In this document: piece after piece, positions 15,360 through 22,557 of the stretch
Layout: every line of letters starts with the position of its first letter
How positions within the stretch are numbered: position 1 is the stretch's first letter
Made by a program: the position numbers and the translations under genes
The notes under the pieces: generated by a model
Told to the model about the DNA's origin: nothing
Seen by the model: the letters and a program-made list of their open reading frames with translations, nothing else
The model's database searches: none
NCBI GenBank assembly: GCA_016199325.1
Contig: JACQGW010000008.1
Span: 1-25,668, forward strand
Length of the DNA stretch: 25,668 nucleotides
Source of the DNA: Chloroflexota bacterium
Lineage (GTDB): Bacteria > Chloroflexota > Dehalococcoidia > JACQGW01
Direction of reading: 5' to 3'

Positions 15360-16010
15360 TCAGCCCGCCCGGGCCGAGCGCACCGCCTCGACGAACCGGC
15401 GGGCACGCTCCGTGATCTCATCGAAGCGGCCGGCGGCGACGGCTCTCCGGTCGACGAGCTGGCTGCCAACGCCCAGCGCGACGGCGCCGGCCCGGATGAA
15501 CTCGGCGGCGTTGGCCAGGCTGACCCCGCCCGTCGGCACCAGCCGCACCTGCGGCAACGGCGCCAGCACGTCCCGCAGGTAGCCGGGTCCGAAGGTCGTC
15601 GCAGGGAACACCTTGACGAGGTCGGCGCCGACCTCCCAGGCCGTCAGGATCTCCGTCGGCGTCAGCGCGCCGGGGATGACGGCGACGCCGGAGCGCCGGC
15701 AGAGCGCAACCGTGGCTCGGTTCAGCGTCGGCGCGACAATGAACTGGGCGCCGGCGAAGATGGCCGCACGGCCGCTCTCCGGATCCAGCACCGTCCCGGC
15801 GCCGAGCAGGACGGCATCGCCCAGGCGTCTCGCCGTCTCCCGAAGGGCGTCGAGGGCGCCGGGGGTCGTCAGCGTGAACTCGACGGTGCGGACGCCCCCC
15901 TCATGGAGCGCCTCGGCGACCCGGACGAGCTCGTCGGCGCGCTCCAGGCGGATGATGGCGACGATTCCGGTCGTCTGAATGGTTTCCAGTACCCGTTCAC
16001 GGTTCCACAT
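15360..16010 (-). CDS. eda: KDPG/KHG aldolase (2-keto-3-deoxy-6-phosphogluconate aldolase family)
   Basis: The family splits 2-keto-3-deoxy-6-phosphogluconate to pyruvate and glyceraldehyde 3-phosphate (Entner-Doudoroff), or related keto-hydroxy acids, in the cytoplasm. The 216-residue product is full length. It has IVAIIRLERADELVRVAEAL, then GGVRTVEFTLTTPGALDALR with the catalytic Glu. Further on come LLGAGTVLDPESGRAAIFAG, IPGALTPTEILTAWEVGADL, VKVFPATTFGPGYL with the Schiff-base Lys, and LVPTGGVSLANAAEFIRAGA. All active-site positions seem intact. The start ATG is three bases after the pth stop (TGA-GCC-ATG), so it is translated by coupling to pth. Whether it uses the phosphorylated or the free sugar acid cannot be told. 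Confidence 0.93.
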   Translation of the reverse strand: MWNRERVLETIQTTGIVAIIRLERADELVRVAEALHEGGVRTVEFTLTTPGALDALRETARRLGDAVLLGAGTVLDPESGRAAIFAGAQFIVAPTLNRATVALCRRSGVAVIPGALTPTEILTAWEVGADLVKVFPATTFGPGYLRDVLAPLPQVRLVPTGGVSLANAAEFIRAGAVALGVGSQLVDRRAVAAGRFDEITERARRFVEAVRSARAG

Positions 16011-16013
16011 GGC

Positions 16014-16595
16014 TCAGCTCTTTCGGTTGTAGACGTTCATCGCCCGCTCGATGCCCTCGGCGATCATCAGCCGGAGAGCGCCGGCGACCCGCTCGCAGGC
16101 CTCCCGGGCGATGGGCTCCTCTTCACGGGAGAAATCGTCCAGGACGTGGCGACTGACCTCCGCCCGCTTCGCCGGGCCGGCCACCTCCGGCCGGCCGATG
16201 CCGACCCGGATACGCGGGAACTCCATCGTGCCGAGTCGCTCGACGATCGAGGCGATGCCACGATGGCCGCCGGCACCGCCCTCCGGCCGAATCCGGATCC
16301 GGCCAAGCGGCAGATCGAGATCGTCGCAGACGACGATGACGTCGGCGGGCGCCACCTTGTACCAGCGCGCCAGCTCGGCGACCGCCTCACCCGAGAGGTT
16401 CATGAAGGTCTGCGGCTTGATCAGCACTACTCGCTCCCCACCAACGATCCCCTGGGCGACGAGCGCCCGTGCCTGACGCCGCCAACTGGCAACGCCCTCG
16501 GCCGCGGCGAAAGCGTCGACGCATTGGAAGCCGACGTTGTGGCGGTTGTGTGCGTATTCCGCCCCCGGGTTCCCCAGGCCCGCGATCAGTCTCAC
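16014..16595 (-). CDS. pth: Peptidyl-tRNA hydrolase
   Basis: The enzyme releases tRNA from prematurely dropped peptidyl-tRNA in the cytoplasm and is usually essential. The 193-residue product opens RLIAGLGNPGAEYAHNRHNV. Asn9 and His19 are the substrate-binding Asn and catalytic His. Later segments are FMNLSGEAV, VVCDDLDLPLGRIRIRPEGG with the catalytic Asp, and AGGHRGIASI and RVGIGRPEV. GTG 16595 is chosen because it matches the family N-terminus and has AAAAGGA six bases upstream. The frame runs on to 16739, but that part reads through a GC-rich palindromic repeat and is not expected in the protein. It is located between the secreted protein gene and the KDPG aldolase gene, reading the same way. 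Confidence 0.95.
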   Translation of the reverse strand: MRLIAGLGNPGAEYAHNRHNVGFQCVDAFAAAEGVASWRRQARALVAQGIVGGERVVLIKPQTFMNLSGEAVAELARWYKVAPADVIVVCDDLDLPLGRIRIRPEGGAGGHRGIASIVERLGTMEFPRIRVGIGRPEVAGPAKRAEVSRHVLDDFSREEEPIAREACERVAGALRLMIAEGIERAMNVYNRKS

Positions 16596-16604
16596 GGCGT
16601 CCTT

Positions 16605-16718
16605 TTCCCCTCGCCCCTCTTCCGGCTGCGGCTCGTAGGAACTCGTAGGAACTTGGGGGAGGGCGAGGGATCCGCCCTCCCCCCCGGCCCCTCTCCCGCT
16701 GAGAGGGGGGACGAGGCT
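16605..16718. repeat. GC-rich palindromic intergenic repeat
   Basis: GGGAGGGCG and CGCCCTCCC flank a seven-base loop near 16660-16685, and CCCCTCT...AGAGGGG forms a second hairpin. CTCGTAGGAACTCGTAGGAA is a short tandem. This fills the gap between the secreted-protein stop and the pth start and explains the spurious N-terminal extension of pth. Confidence 0.65.
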
Positions 16719-16719
16719 G

Positions 16720-17664
16720 CTATCTTCGCAGCAGCGCAACGATCATGCCGACGACGACGAGCCCTGCGCCGACGCCGCCGCCAAACAGGAACGACGAGAG
16801 CCAGGGCTCTGCCGAGATCGAGAGGTTGCTCAGCTCGGGCAGCAGCGATTGCCGGCGCGGCAGAGGCGTCGGCTCGGCCGGCTGTGAGACGGGCGTGACG
16901 AGAAGGCGCACCGCCGTCCCGATCGCCGGCACGGGCGTCAGGATCGGGGTCTTCGTCGGCATCGGCGTGCGGGTCGGCGTAGCCGTGGCGGCGACGGTCG
17001 GCGGCGGCGTCGGCGCTGCGCTGATGGTCGCCGTGCGCGTCACGCCGGCCGTCGCCGTAAGGGTGAAGCCGGCAGTCGCCGTGAGGCCGATGGTTGCCGT
17101 AACGGTGCCGCCGGCCGTCGGCCTGATGCCGGCGGGCGCCGTCGGAGTGCTGCCGGCGCCCGGCGTCTCGCCCGCCGCCGGCAGAGGTTGTCGCGTCTGC
17201 GCCGGCGTCGGCGGCGCCAGCGGCTCGCGTAGCTCGACAAACTCGATCCGCACCTGGAGATTGGGAGCGACGACGAACTCGAGGGGACGCGAGGGCAGGT
17301 CGAGCAGCTCCATCTGGAAGGTGCCGGGGGTCAGCGTGAACTTGAATCCACCATCGGCGGCGGATCCCGTCTCCGCACCACCGCCGGGCCACCGCACCCG
17401 GACGCGCGCCCCCGCGACCGGTCCCGTCGCGCCGCGAATGACACCCTCGACCTCCTGCGGTCCAGTAATCGGGTTAGACCGCGGCAGCCAGCGCACCTGT
17501 CCAAGGAAGAAGGCAGTGTCCGGTGTTGGCGTCGGGTTCTGGGCCAGCGCACCGGCCGGCCAGGCCAGCACGATGAGCAAGCCGACCAGAAACCAGAAAC
17601 GAGAAACCCCGAACCCCAAACCCCAAGCCTCGTGTCGGTTCGGGTCGATGCCTTCAGTACGCAT
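16720..17664 (-). CDS. Secreted, membrane-anchored protein with carboxypeptidase-regulatory-like domain and Thr/Pro-rich stalk
   Basis: This 314-residue exported protein has a hydrophobic signal at about residues 20-42 (FWFLVGLLIVLAWPAGALAQ). A small beta-rich domain follows at about 62-130 (VEGVIRGATGPVAGARVRVR, then GSAADGGFKFTLTPGTFQME), like the CarboxypepD_reg/SpaA-like fold that often carries or joins surface parts. A long Thr/Pro/Ala stalk at about 132-255 includes repeats of the ATATIG and LTATAG type. A C-terminal membrane helix (VGAGLVVVGMIVALLRR) leaves the protein anchored outside. ATG 17664 overlaps the end of the sugar-transferase gene by 11 bases, so it is translationally coupled. 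Part of the signal region is encoded by a half copy of the GGTTTCTGG repeat. Its place in a polysaccharide operon suggests a cell-surface role; no enzyme activity is visible. Confidence 0.75.
   Translation of the reverse strand: MRTEGIDPNRHEAWGLGFGVSRFWFLVGLLIVLAWPAGALAQNPTPTPDTAFFLGQVRWLPRSNPITGPQEVEGVIRGATGPVAGARVRVRWPGGGAETGSAADGGFKFTLTPGTFQMELLDLPSRPLEFVVAPNLQVRIEFVELREPLAPPTPAQTRQPLPAAGETPGAGSTPTAPAGIRPTAGGTVTATIGLTATAGFTLTATAGVTRTATISAAPTPPPTVAATATPTRTPMPTKTPILTPVPAIGTAVRLLVTPVSQPAEPTPLPRRQSLLPELSNLSISAEPWLSSFLFGGGVGAGLVVVGMIVALLRR
17584..17611 (-). repeat. Half copy (R4) of the GGTTTCTGG repeat inside a coding region
   Basis: On the minus strand this reads GGGGTTTCTCGTTTCTGGTT then TCTGGTC, matching one arm of R1-R3. 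It is translated as GVSRFWFLVG in the signal region of the secreted protein. Confidence 0.7.
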
Positions 17665-19150
17665 TCTTGTCGCGGAAGACCGTCAGGATGGTGCGGAGGA
17701 TGATCTTGAGGTCGAGCAGCAGGTTCCAGTTCTCGACGTACCACAGGTCGTAGGCGGTGCGCTCCTCGACGCTCGTATTGCCGCGGAGGCCGTTCACCTG
17801 GGCCCAGCCGGTCAGGCCGGCCTTCTCCCGATGCCGGTCGAGGTAGCGCGGGACCCGCTGGCTAAACTGCTCGACGAAATATGGGCGCTCCGGCCGGGGG
17901 CCGACGATGCTCATGTCGCCCATCAAGACGTTCACGAGCTGCGGAAGCTCGTCCAGCGAGAAGCGCCGCAGAAAGGCGCCAAGCCGGGTCGTGCGCGGGT
18001 CGCCGCGCTGCGCCCAGACCGGCCCGGTCTGCCCTTCGGCGTCCACGCGCATCGACCGGAACTTGATCATCGGGAACGGACGGCCGTCGAGGCCGACCCG
18101 CTCCTGGACGTAGAAGACGGGGCCACGGGGCGAGGTCAGCTTGATGAGCAGCGCGATGAGCAGCAGCATGGGTGAGACGACGACCAGAACGAGCGCGCTC
18201 AAGCAGATGTCCATCGCCCGCTTCAGACTGAGCTTCCAGCCTCGCAGCGCGACGTCGCGGATGGCCAGCATCGGCAGGCCGTTGAGGTCGTTGATGGTCA
18301 CTTCGGAGGCGATGATCTGGAAGACGTCCGGATAGATCTTGACGTTCGTATGGTGGCGGTCGCACTGGCCGACGACGTCGAGGATCCGCCGATGGCTGAG
18401 CGTCGAATCGGCCAGAATCACCTCGCCGACGCCGAACTTGGCGACGATGTAGTCGATGGCCTCCAGCTCGCCGATGACCGGTCCGGCCACTCCGTCGGGA
18501 GAGCCGTCCACCCGGACGAAGCCGAGCAGGTCGTATCCGAGGTTGGGCGCGCCGCGCATCTTGTCCCGGATGATCCGGGCCTGCTCGCCGGTGCCCACGA
18601 CGACCACGCGCAGCCGCCCAACTCCCAGCCGCCGCAGTTGACTGTGGAGCCAGAATTGCCCGACGCGCGCCACCCAGACGATCACCACCGACAGCGCCCA
18701 GGCGGTGGTCAGCAATGCGCGCGAATAGGCGAACTCGCCGGCGACGAAGGTCGTCACGGCCATCGTGACGACGGTGGCGATGGAGACGCCGGTAAAGACT
18801 CGGTACAACTCATCGATGCGGGAGAAACCGCGCCTCGGTCGGTACATGCCGTGGAAGAAGAAGGTCAGCGCGACCACGGCGGATTGGAGCACGGCCAGGC
18901 CGTAGTAGTCGCTGAACGGATGGACCTTCAGCGGCGTGGGGAACACCGCATCGGTCTCGAACCGCAGGACGTAGGCGAGCAGCACCGCCGCGTTGACGGC
19001 CACGACGTCGGACGCCGCCAGGAGCGCGAGGAAGATCTGTTCCGCTCGGCTTCGCACGCCGGCCACCCGCCCCGGCTGCGGCCAGCGGACCTCGACCCGG
19101 GCGGTTCCGCTCCCCGCAGGTGGATCACCGATCGCGACCGGGGTGCTCAA
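17654..19150 (-). CDS. Polyprenyl-phosphate glycosylphosphotransferase (bacterial sugar transferase, WbaP/WcaJ type)
   Basis: The enzyme starts exopolysaccharide or O-glycan repeat units by moving a sugar phosphate from a UDP-sugar to undecaprenyl phosphate in the inner membrane. The ~498-residue product has membrane segments in residues 30-170 ([37 protein letters not shown]). A nucleotide-binding-like middle domain is [20 protein letters not shown]. The C-terminal catalytic domain carries [70 protein letters not shown], and [20 protein letters not shown] at 19150 is taken as start because it overlaps the stop of the upstream glycosyltransferase gene (TTGA) and fits family length. The frame runs much further upstream, but that part is the shadow of the glycosyltransferase gene. 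Confidence 0.93.
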   Translation of the reverse strand: MSTPVAIGDPPAGSGTARVEVRWPQPGRVAGVRSRAEQIFLALLAASDVVAVNAAVLLAYVLRFETDAVFPTPLKVHPFSDYYGLAVLQSAVVALTFFFHGMYRPRRGFSRIDELYRVFTGVSIATVVTMAVTTFVAGEFAYSRALLTTAWALSVVIVWVARVGQFWLHSQLRRLGVGRLRVVVVGTGEQARIIRDKMRGAPNLGYDLLGFVRVDGSPDGVAGPVIGELEAIDYIVAKFGVGEVILADSTLSHRRILDVVGQCDRHHTNVKIYPDVFQIIASEVTINDLNGLPMLAIRDVALRGWKLSLKRAMDICLSALVLVVVSPMLLLIALLIKLTSPRGPVFYVQERVGLDGRPFPMIKFRSMRVDAEGQTGPVWAQRGDPRTTRLGAFLRRFSLDELPQLVNVLMGDMSIVGPRPERPYFVEQFSQRVPRYLDRHREKAGLTGWAQVNGLRGNTSVEERTAYDLWYVENWNLLLDLKIILRTILTVFRDKNAY

Positions 19151-20028
19151 CTGACCCGCTTCTGATCGGCCGGACGGAGCAGGTTCTGGAGGTAGGCCAG
19201 GGCGCCCCGCAGGTAGATCGCCCCAACCACCGCGCCGTTCAGGAAGGCGCCTGCCGTCGGCGCATAGTGCTTGCGATAGAAGATCAGCATTGCGCGGTAG
19301 AACGTTCTGGTTGCTCGATAGCTCGCCTGTCTGCTGCTCTCCCCTTTGTAGTGGAGGACGGTCACGGCGGGGAAGTACATGACCCGCCAGCCCCGCTGCT
19401 TGAAGCGATAGCACCAGTCCAGGTCCTCGCCGTACAGGAAGAACGCCTCGTCGAGCAACCCGCACTGGTCGACGACCTCACGGCGGACGAGCATGCAGGC
19501 GCCGACGAGGCTATCGACCTCGGCCTCCTCTTCGGGGTCCAGGTAGGTCAGGTTGTAGCGGGCGAAGCGCCGGCTCCTGGGGAAGCGGCGGCTCAACCCC
19601 AGCATGCGATAGAGCGCGACCTCCGGCGTCGGAAAGGAGCGGCGGCAGGCAAGGTCCAGCGACCCATCGGCGCGCACGAGCTTGGGTCCGACGGCGCCGA
19701 CAGCTGGGTGCGCGATCAAGTAGTCGACGAGCGTGCGAAAGCCGTCGGGCGGCACGGCTGTGTCGGGGTTCAAGAGGAGCAGAAACCTGCCGCGCGCCTG
19801 GCGCAGCGCGAGGTTGTTGGCGTAGGCGTAGCCGCCGTTGCGCGGGCTCTCGATCAGCCGGACGCCGGGGAACTCCGCCCGCACCATCGCCGCGCTGCCG
19901 TCGCCCGAGCAGTTGTCGACGACGAACACCTCGAAGTCGACGTCCCGACTCGCCAGCACCGACCGCAAGCAGTCGCGGAGCAGCGGGGCGACGTTGTAGC
20001 TGACGACGACGACCGATAGATCGGGCAT
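19147..20028 (-). CDS. Family 2 glycosyltransferase (rhamnosyltransferase-like)
   Basis: This 293-residue GT-A enzyme transfers a sugar from a nucleotide sugar to a growing surface polysaccharide at the membrane's inner face. It begins [20 protein letters not shown] and continues [36 protein letters not shown] and [13 protein letters not shown] (the DxD-like metal site). Further on are [20 protein letters not shown] and [20 protein letters not shown], with the ED(L)D catalytic-base region. The C-terminal part (about 250-293) is basic and hydrophobic and may sit on the membrane. The acceptor and sugar are not predictable. ATG 20028 is one base after the stop of darA and its end overlaps the sugar-transferase start, so the three genes form a tight operon. 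Confidence 0.92.
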   Translation of the reverse strand: MPDLSVVVVSYNVAPLLRDCLRSVLASRDVDFEVFVVDNCSGDGSAAMVRAEFPGVRLIESPRNGGYAYANNLALRQARGRFLLLLNPDTAVPPDGFRTLVDYLIAHPAVGAVGPKLVRADGSLDLACRRSFPTPEVALYRMLGLSRRFPRSRRFARYNLTYLDPEEEAEVDSLVGACMLVRREVVDQCGLLDEAFFLYGEDLDWCYRFKQRGWRVMYFPAVTVLHYKGESSRQASYRATRTFYRAMLIFYRKHYAPTAGAFLNGAVVGAIYLRGALAYLQNLLRPADQKRVS

Positions 20029-20029
20029 G

Positions 20030-20356
20030 TCACACTCGGATGTACCGCTCGACAGCCTGGACGAAGATGGTGGCACCACCCACCTGGACCTCGACCGGCT
20101 CGGGCATGTAGAACTCGCCCGGCCCCATGCGCGCGAGCGGGTTCGTCAGCTCGATGCGCGTGTGGCAGTTCTCCTCGACGATGCCGATGACGTCGTCGAC
20201 GAGATGGTCTTCGACGCCGATGAGCACGGTCGAGTTGCCGCTCCGCAAGAACCCGCCGGTGCTGCTGACCCTCGTCGCTCGATAGCCCCGGCGGACGAGC
20301 GCGTCGAGCAGTTGATTCGTGTCCTCGTCCTGGACGATGGCCGTGATGAGCTTCAT
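20030..20356 (-). CDS. darA: Cyclic-di-AMP receptor, DarA/PstA (PII-like) family
   Basis: DarA is a small cytoplasmic PII-like trimer that binds cyclic-di-AMP; its output partner is unknown in most bacteria. The 108-residue product aligns end to end with the Bacillus protein. It has [20 protein letters not shown], then [20 protein letters not shown] with the nucleotide-binding loop, [19 protein letters not shown], and [23 protein letters not shown] 20356 is chosen because AGGAGG lies eight bases upstream and it gives the family's normal N-terminus. It is the first gene of an operon with glycosyltransferase and sugar-transferase genes, which hints that c-di-AMP signalling is tied to surface polysaccharide or envelope control (inference). 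A promoter is at 20509-20537 and the ~145-base leader carries a hairpin repeat. Confidence 0.94.
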   Translation of the reverse strand: MKLITAIVQDEDTNQLLDALVRRGYRATRVSSTGGFLRSGNSTVLIGVEDHLVDDVIGIVEENCHTRIELTNPLARMGPGEFYMPEPVEVQVGGATIFVQAVERYIRV

Positions 20357-20412
20357 GCGCACGTCCTCCTGCTTGCCCGCTCGCACCGTGATCGGCCGCA
20401 TGCCGTCCACAG

Positions 20413-20484
20413 AGAGCGCCCTCGTAGGAGCGCAGGCGTCCCGCCTGCCCCCGGGACGTCGAGCCGAGTGTAGACAGGGCGCTC
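20413..20484. repeat. Hairpin repeat in the darA leader
   Basis: GAGCGCCCT (20413-20421) pairs with AGGGCGCTC (20476-20484). Inside it GCAGGCG (20432-20438) pairs with CGCCTGC (20442-20448) around TCC. The GGAGCGCAGGCGTCCCGCCT core resembles a palindromic repeat common between genes of Chloroflexota. It is transcribed in the 5' leader of darA. No c-di-AMP riboswitch motif was recognised. It and the two divergent promoters account for the 354-base gap 20357-20710. Confidence 0.68.
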
Positions 20485-20508
20485 CCCGACCTGACTGGCT
20501 CCGGCGGC

Positions 20509-20537
20509 AGTATACCCAACGAGCCAGGCGGCGTCAA
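20509..20537 (-). promoter_or_regulatory. Promoter of the darA-polysaccharide operon
   Basis: On the minus strand TTGACG (20537-20532) is followed by exactly 17 bases and TATACT (20514-20509). It is one of the best promoter matches in the window and is placed about 150 bases before darA. Confidence 0.78.
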
Positions 20538-20581
20538 GTTACAGTGCCGGGGCCAGGCTGCACGCCGCCTGGCCCAACCTC

Positions 20582-20610
20582 TTGACATGTAACATGCTAC
20601 ATGCTATGCT
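20582..20610 (+). promoter_or_regulatory. Promoter of the GntR regulator with embedded operator-like palindrome
   Basis: TTGACA (20582-20587), a 17-base spacer and TATGCT (20605-20610) form a near-consensus promoter. The palindrome CATGTA-N6-TACATG (20586-20603) fills the spacer. This is the size and position of a GntR/FCD operator, so the regulator probably represses its own operon. Confidence 0.72.
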
Positions 20611-20710
20611 GGCAGCAGCCTGGGGACCTGGTGGCCGGCGGCTCGGTGAGGGGCCACGACAGACCGGCCCCGGCTGGTGCGGACTATCCGGGTTTCAATG
20701 AGACGAGTGC

Positions 20711-21397
20711 GTGGACGAGTGCAGGTTGGAACAGGTTCCTCGCGGCAAAGACCTGAAGACCGCGGCGTACGAGCGGCTGCGCGACCTCATCGAGCGGGAT
20801 CAACTGGCGCCCGGCACCTTCTGGGGCGCCGGCGAGCTCTCCGCCCGGCTGGCCGTCAGCCGCACGCCGGTGCGTGAGGCGCTGCTCCAGCTCCAGGAGG
20901 AGGGGTTCGTCGAGATCGTCCCTTTCCGGGGCGCCCGGGTGCCCCACTTGACGGCAGACCATATTCGCTCGGTCTATGAGATGCGCGCGGCGCTGGAAGG
21001 GTACGCGGCCTGGCGGGCCGCGCACGACCTGCGCGACGACGAGATCGAAACCCTCAAGCAGTTGGCAGAGCTTCAGGCGAGAAACCGCGACAGTGAGGAC
21101 GCGAGCTGGCTCGAAGCCACCGAGGGGCTGCATCAGTTCCTGGTCCAACGGCTGAACAACGATCTCCTCGCCAAACAGGCAGCCCAGCTCGTGATTCATC
21201 ATAGCCGGATCCGCCGACTGGCCGCCGGCCTCCGCCATCGCCGCGACGTGGCCATTGCCGAGCATCAAACGGTGACGGCGGCGATCCTCCTGCGCGACCC
21301 GGTCGGAGCGTATGACGCCATGACGGAGCACCTGATGTCGGTCGCCGCCGACGTGATTCGGGCGAAGTTGCGTGCAGAAGTCAGTCTGAGGGGGTAA
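20711..21397 (+). CDS. GntR-family transcriptional regulator, FCD subfamily
   Basis: This 228-residue cytoplasmic regulator has an N-terminal winged helix at about 14-80 (LKTAAYERLRDLIERDQLAP, then ELSARLAVSRTPVREALLQL and GFVEIVPFRGARV). A helical FCD ligand domain follows at about 88-220 (IRSVYEMRAALEGYAAWRAA, with EATEGLHQFLVQRLNND and AEHQTVTAAILLRD). The H in GLHQ and AEHQ and the Asp/His of the EHLM segment are in positions that usually bind a metal and carboxylate effectors. The start is uncertain: GTG 20711 is used, no clear ribosome site is seen, and TTG 20726 is possible. It is four bases from the ComA-like gene, so the two are co-transcribed. The promoter palindrome suggests autoregulation, with effector possibly a substrate or product of the ComA-like enzyme. 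Confidence 0.92.
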   Translation: MDECRLEQVPRGKDLKTAAYERLRDLIERDQLAPGTFWGAGELSARLAVSRTPVREALLQLQEEGFVEIVPFRGARVPHLTADHIRSVYEMRAALEGYAAWRAAHDLRDDEIETLKQLAELQARNRDSEDASWLEATEGLHQFLVQRLNNDLLAKQAAQLVIHHSRIRRLAAGLRHRRDVAIAEHQTVTAAILLRDPVGAYDAMTEHLMSVAADVIRAKLRAEVSLRG

Positions 21398-21401
21398 CGC
21401 C

Positions 21402-22376
21402 GTGTCGTCGTCAGAGTGTCTCGGAGAATACCTGGCCATCGAGCTGCCGGCTCGCTCGGCCAAGCCGCGCACGGCCGGGTTGACGATGGTGATGGATACC
21501 GGCTGGCCGGTCACCTTCGTAGAGAGCCAGTTGGACCTCCTGGGCGCGTACCTCGACGTGGTCAAGCTCTGGGACTGCCACCTGCGAGCGCCCCAGAAGG
21601 AGATCCGCCGGAAGATCGCGGCCTACCGCGCCCACGACGTGCGAGTGCAGGCGGGCGGTATCTTCATCGAGATCGCCGAGGCGCAGGGCCGGACGGATGA
21701 GATGCTGGAACGGCTGGCAGAGCTCGGCTTCAACCAGATCGAGGTCTCCAGCACCGCCAGCACCCGCCGCGCCGAGGACCTGGCCCGATCGGTCGAGCTT
21801 ATCGAGCCGGCGCGGCGGTTCGGCTTTCACGTCTATGGCGAGGTGGGGAAGAAGTTCTTTGTCGGGGACGAGACCCGGGTGGCAGAGGACGAAATCAATG
21901 AGGAGGTGACGATCAGCGAATTCCGCACCCTGCTCGAAGCAGGCGCCGAGAAAGTGTACTGGGAAGGGCATTTGCTCCGCCGGGTGATGGGCGAGTCGCC
22001 TGCCGAGCTCCTGGAGAAGGAGCCGCGCGGGACCGCGCAGGTCCGCCGGGTGGTCGAAGCGGTCGGGCGGGACGCCATCGTCTTCGAGGTCTCGCCGCTG
22101 GTGCCGCTCGTCTCACGCCGTTCGCTCCAGTTCTGGCTCATCCGGCAGTTCGGGCCGGACGTCAACTTCGGCAACGCCCGCCTCGAGGAGCTCGGGCACC
22201 TGGAAGCCCTCCGCCAGGGCAGCCACCCGGTGTTCGGGTTCGGAGAGGCCGGCAACTACCCGTGGCTGCGATCGGTGCTCAGGCATCAGGGCCAGGCTTC
22301 CCAGGCCTGGTGGACCGAGGACCCCGTTCGGGTTGGCGACGGCGATCCCGCGGCTCGCCTGGCCGGCGGCAGATAA
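21402..22376 (+). CDS. Phosphosulfolactate synthase (ComA)-family protein, divergent
   Basis: ComA enzymes add sulfite to phosphoenolpyruvate to give phosphosulfolactate, the first step to coenzyme M or sulfolactate. The 324-residue protein follows the family's barrel. In order it has GLTMVMDTG, LDVVKLWDC, VRVQAGGIFIEIAEAQGRTD, LAELGFNQIEVSSTASTR, GFHVYGEVGKKFFVG with the conserved Lys pair, AGAEKVYWEGHLL, IVFEVSP, and FGPDVNFGNARLEELGHLEA. The archaeal FGWGT motif after the VVK strand is replaced by LWDCH, and the protein is about 70 residues longer (C-terminal GQASQAWWTEDPV tail). The substrate may therefore differ. The start is GTG 21402 with GAGGGGGTAA nearby, four bases after gntR. No other coenzyme M gene is in the window; a role in sulfonate or related C3 metabolism is inferred. 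Confidence 0.8.
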   Translation: MSSSECLGEYLAIELPARSAKPRTAGLTMVMDTGWPVTFVESQLDLLGAYLDVVKLWDCHLRAPQKEIRRKIAAYRAHDVRVQAGGIFIEIAEAQGRTDEMLERLAELGFNQIEVSSTASTRRAEDLARSVELIEPARRFGFHVYGEVGKKFFVGDETRVAEDEINEEVTISEFRTLLEAGAEKVYWEGHLLRRVMGESPAELLEKEPRGTAQVRRVVEAVGRDAIVFEVSPLVPLVSRRSLQFWLIRQFGPDVNFGNARLEELGHLEALRQGSHPVFGFGEAGNYPWLRSVLRHQGQASQAWWTEDPVRVGDGDPAARLAGGR

Positions 22377-22408
22377 CCCGCGTTTGGCCCGGCAACCCGA
22401 GCAAGCTG

Positions 22409-22505
22409 TAGTGGACGACCACAGTGGTTTTGATGAGTACGCCTGTCCAGAGGTGACGGAATGACGTATGACGCATGAGATCGGCAGGCCGCATCCATCA
22501 GAATC
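22409..22505 (+). repeat. Dispersed intergenic repeat, copy B
   Basis: It begins TAGTGGACGACCACAGTGGT, contains ATGACGTATGACGCATGAGA and ends GCCGCATCCATCAGAATC, matching copy A at 10055-10145 in order and orientation. It lies in the 181-base gap between the ComA-like gene and the lipoprotein gene, just upstream of the latter. Confidence 0.85.
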
Positions 22506-22557
22506 AGCGTGGGAGACCAGTAGTCGTGTGGAGTCGACGGGAGGGAGGCACGGAACC

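Noticed and set aside
20357..20508. c-di-AMP riboswitch (ydaO type) in the darA leader
   Set aside because: The leader holds a repeat-type hairpin, but none of the conserved ydaO core motifs was recognised.
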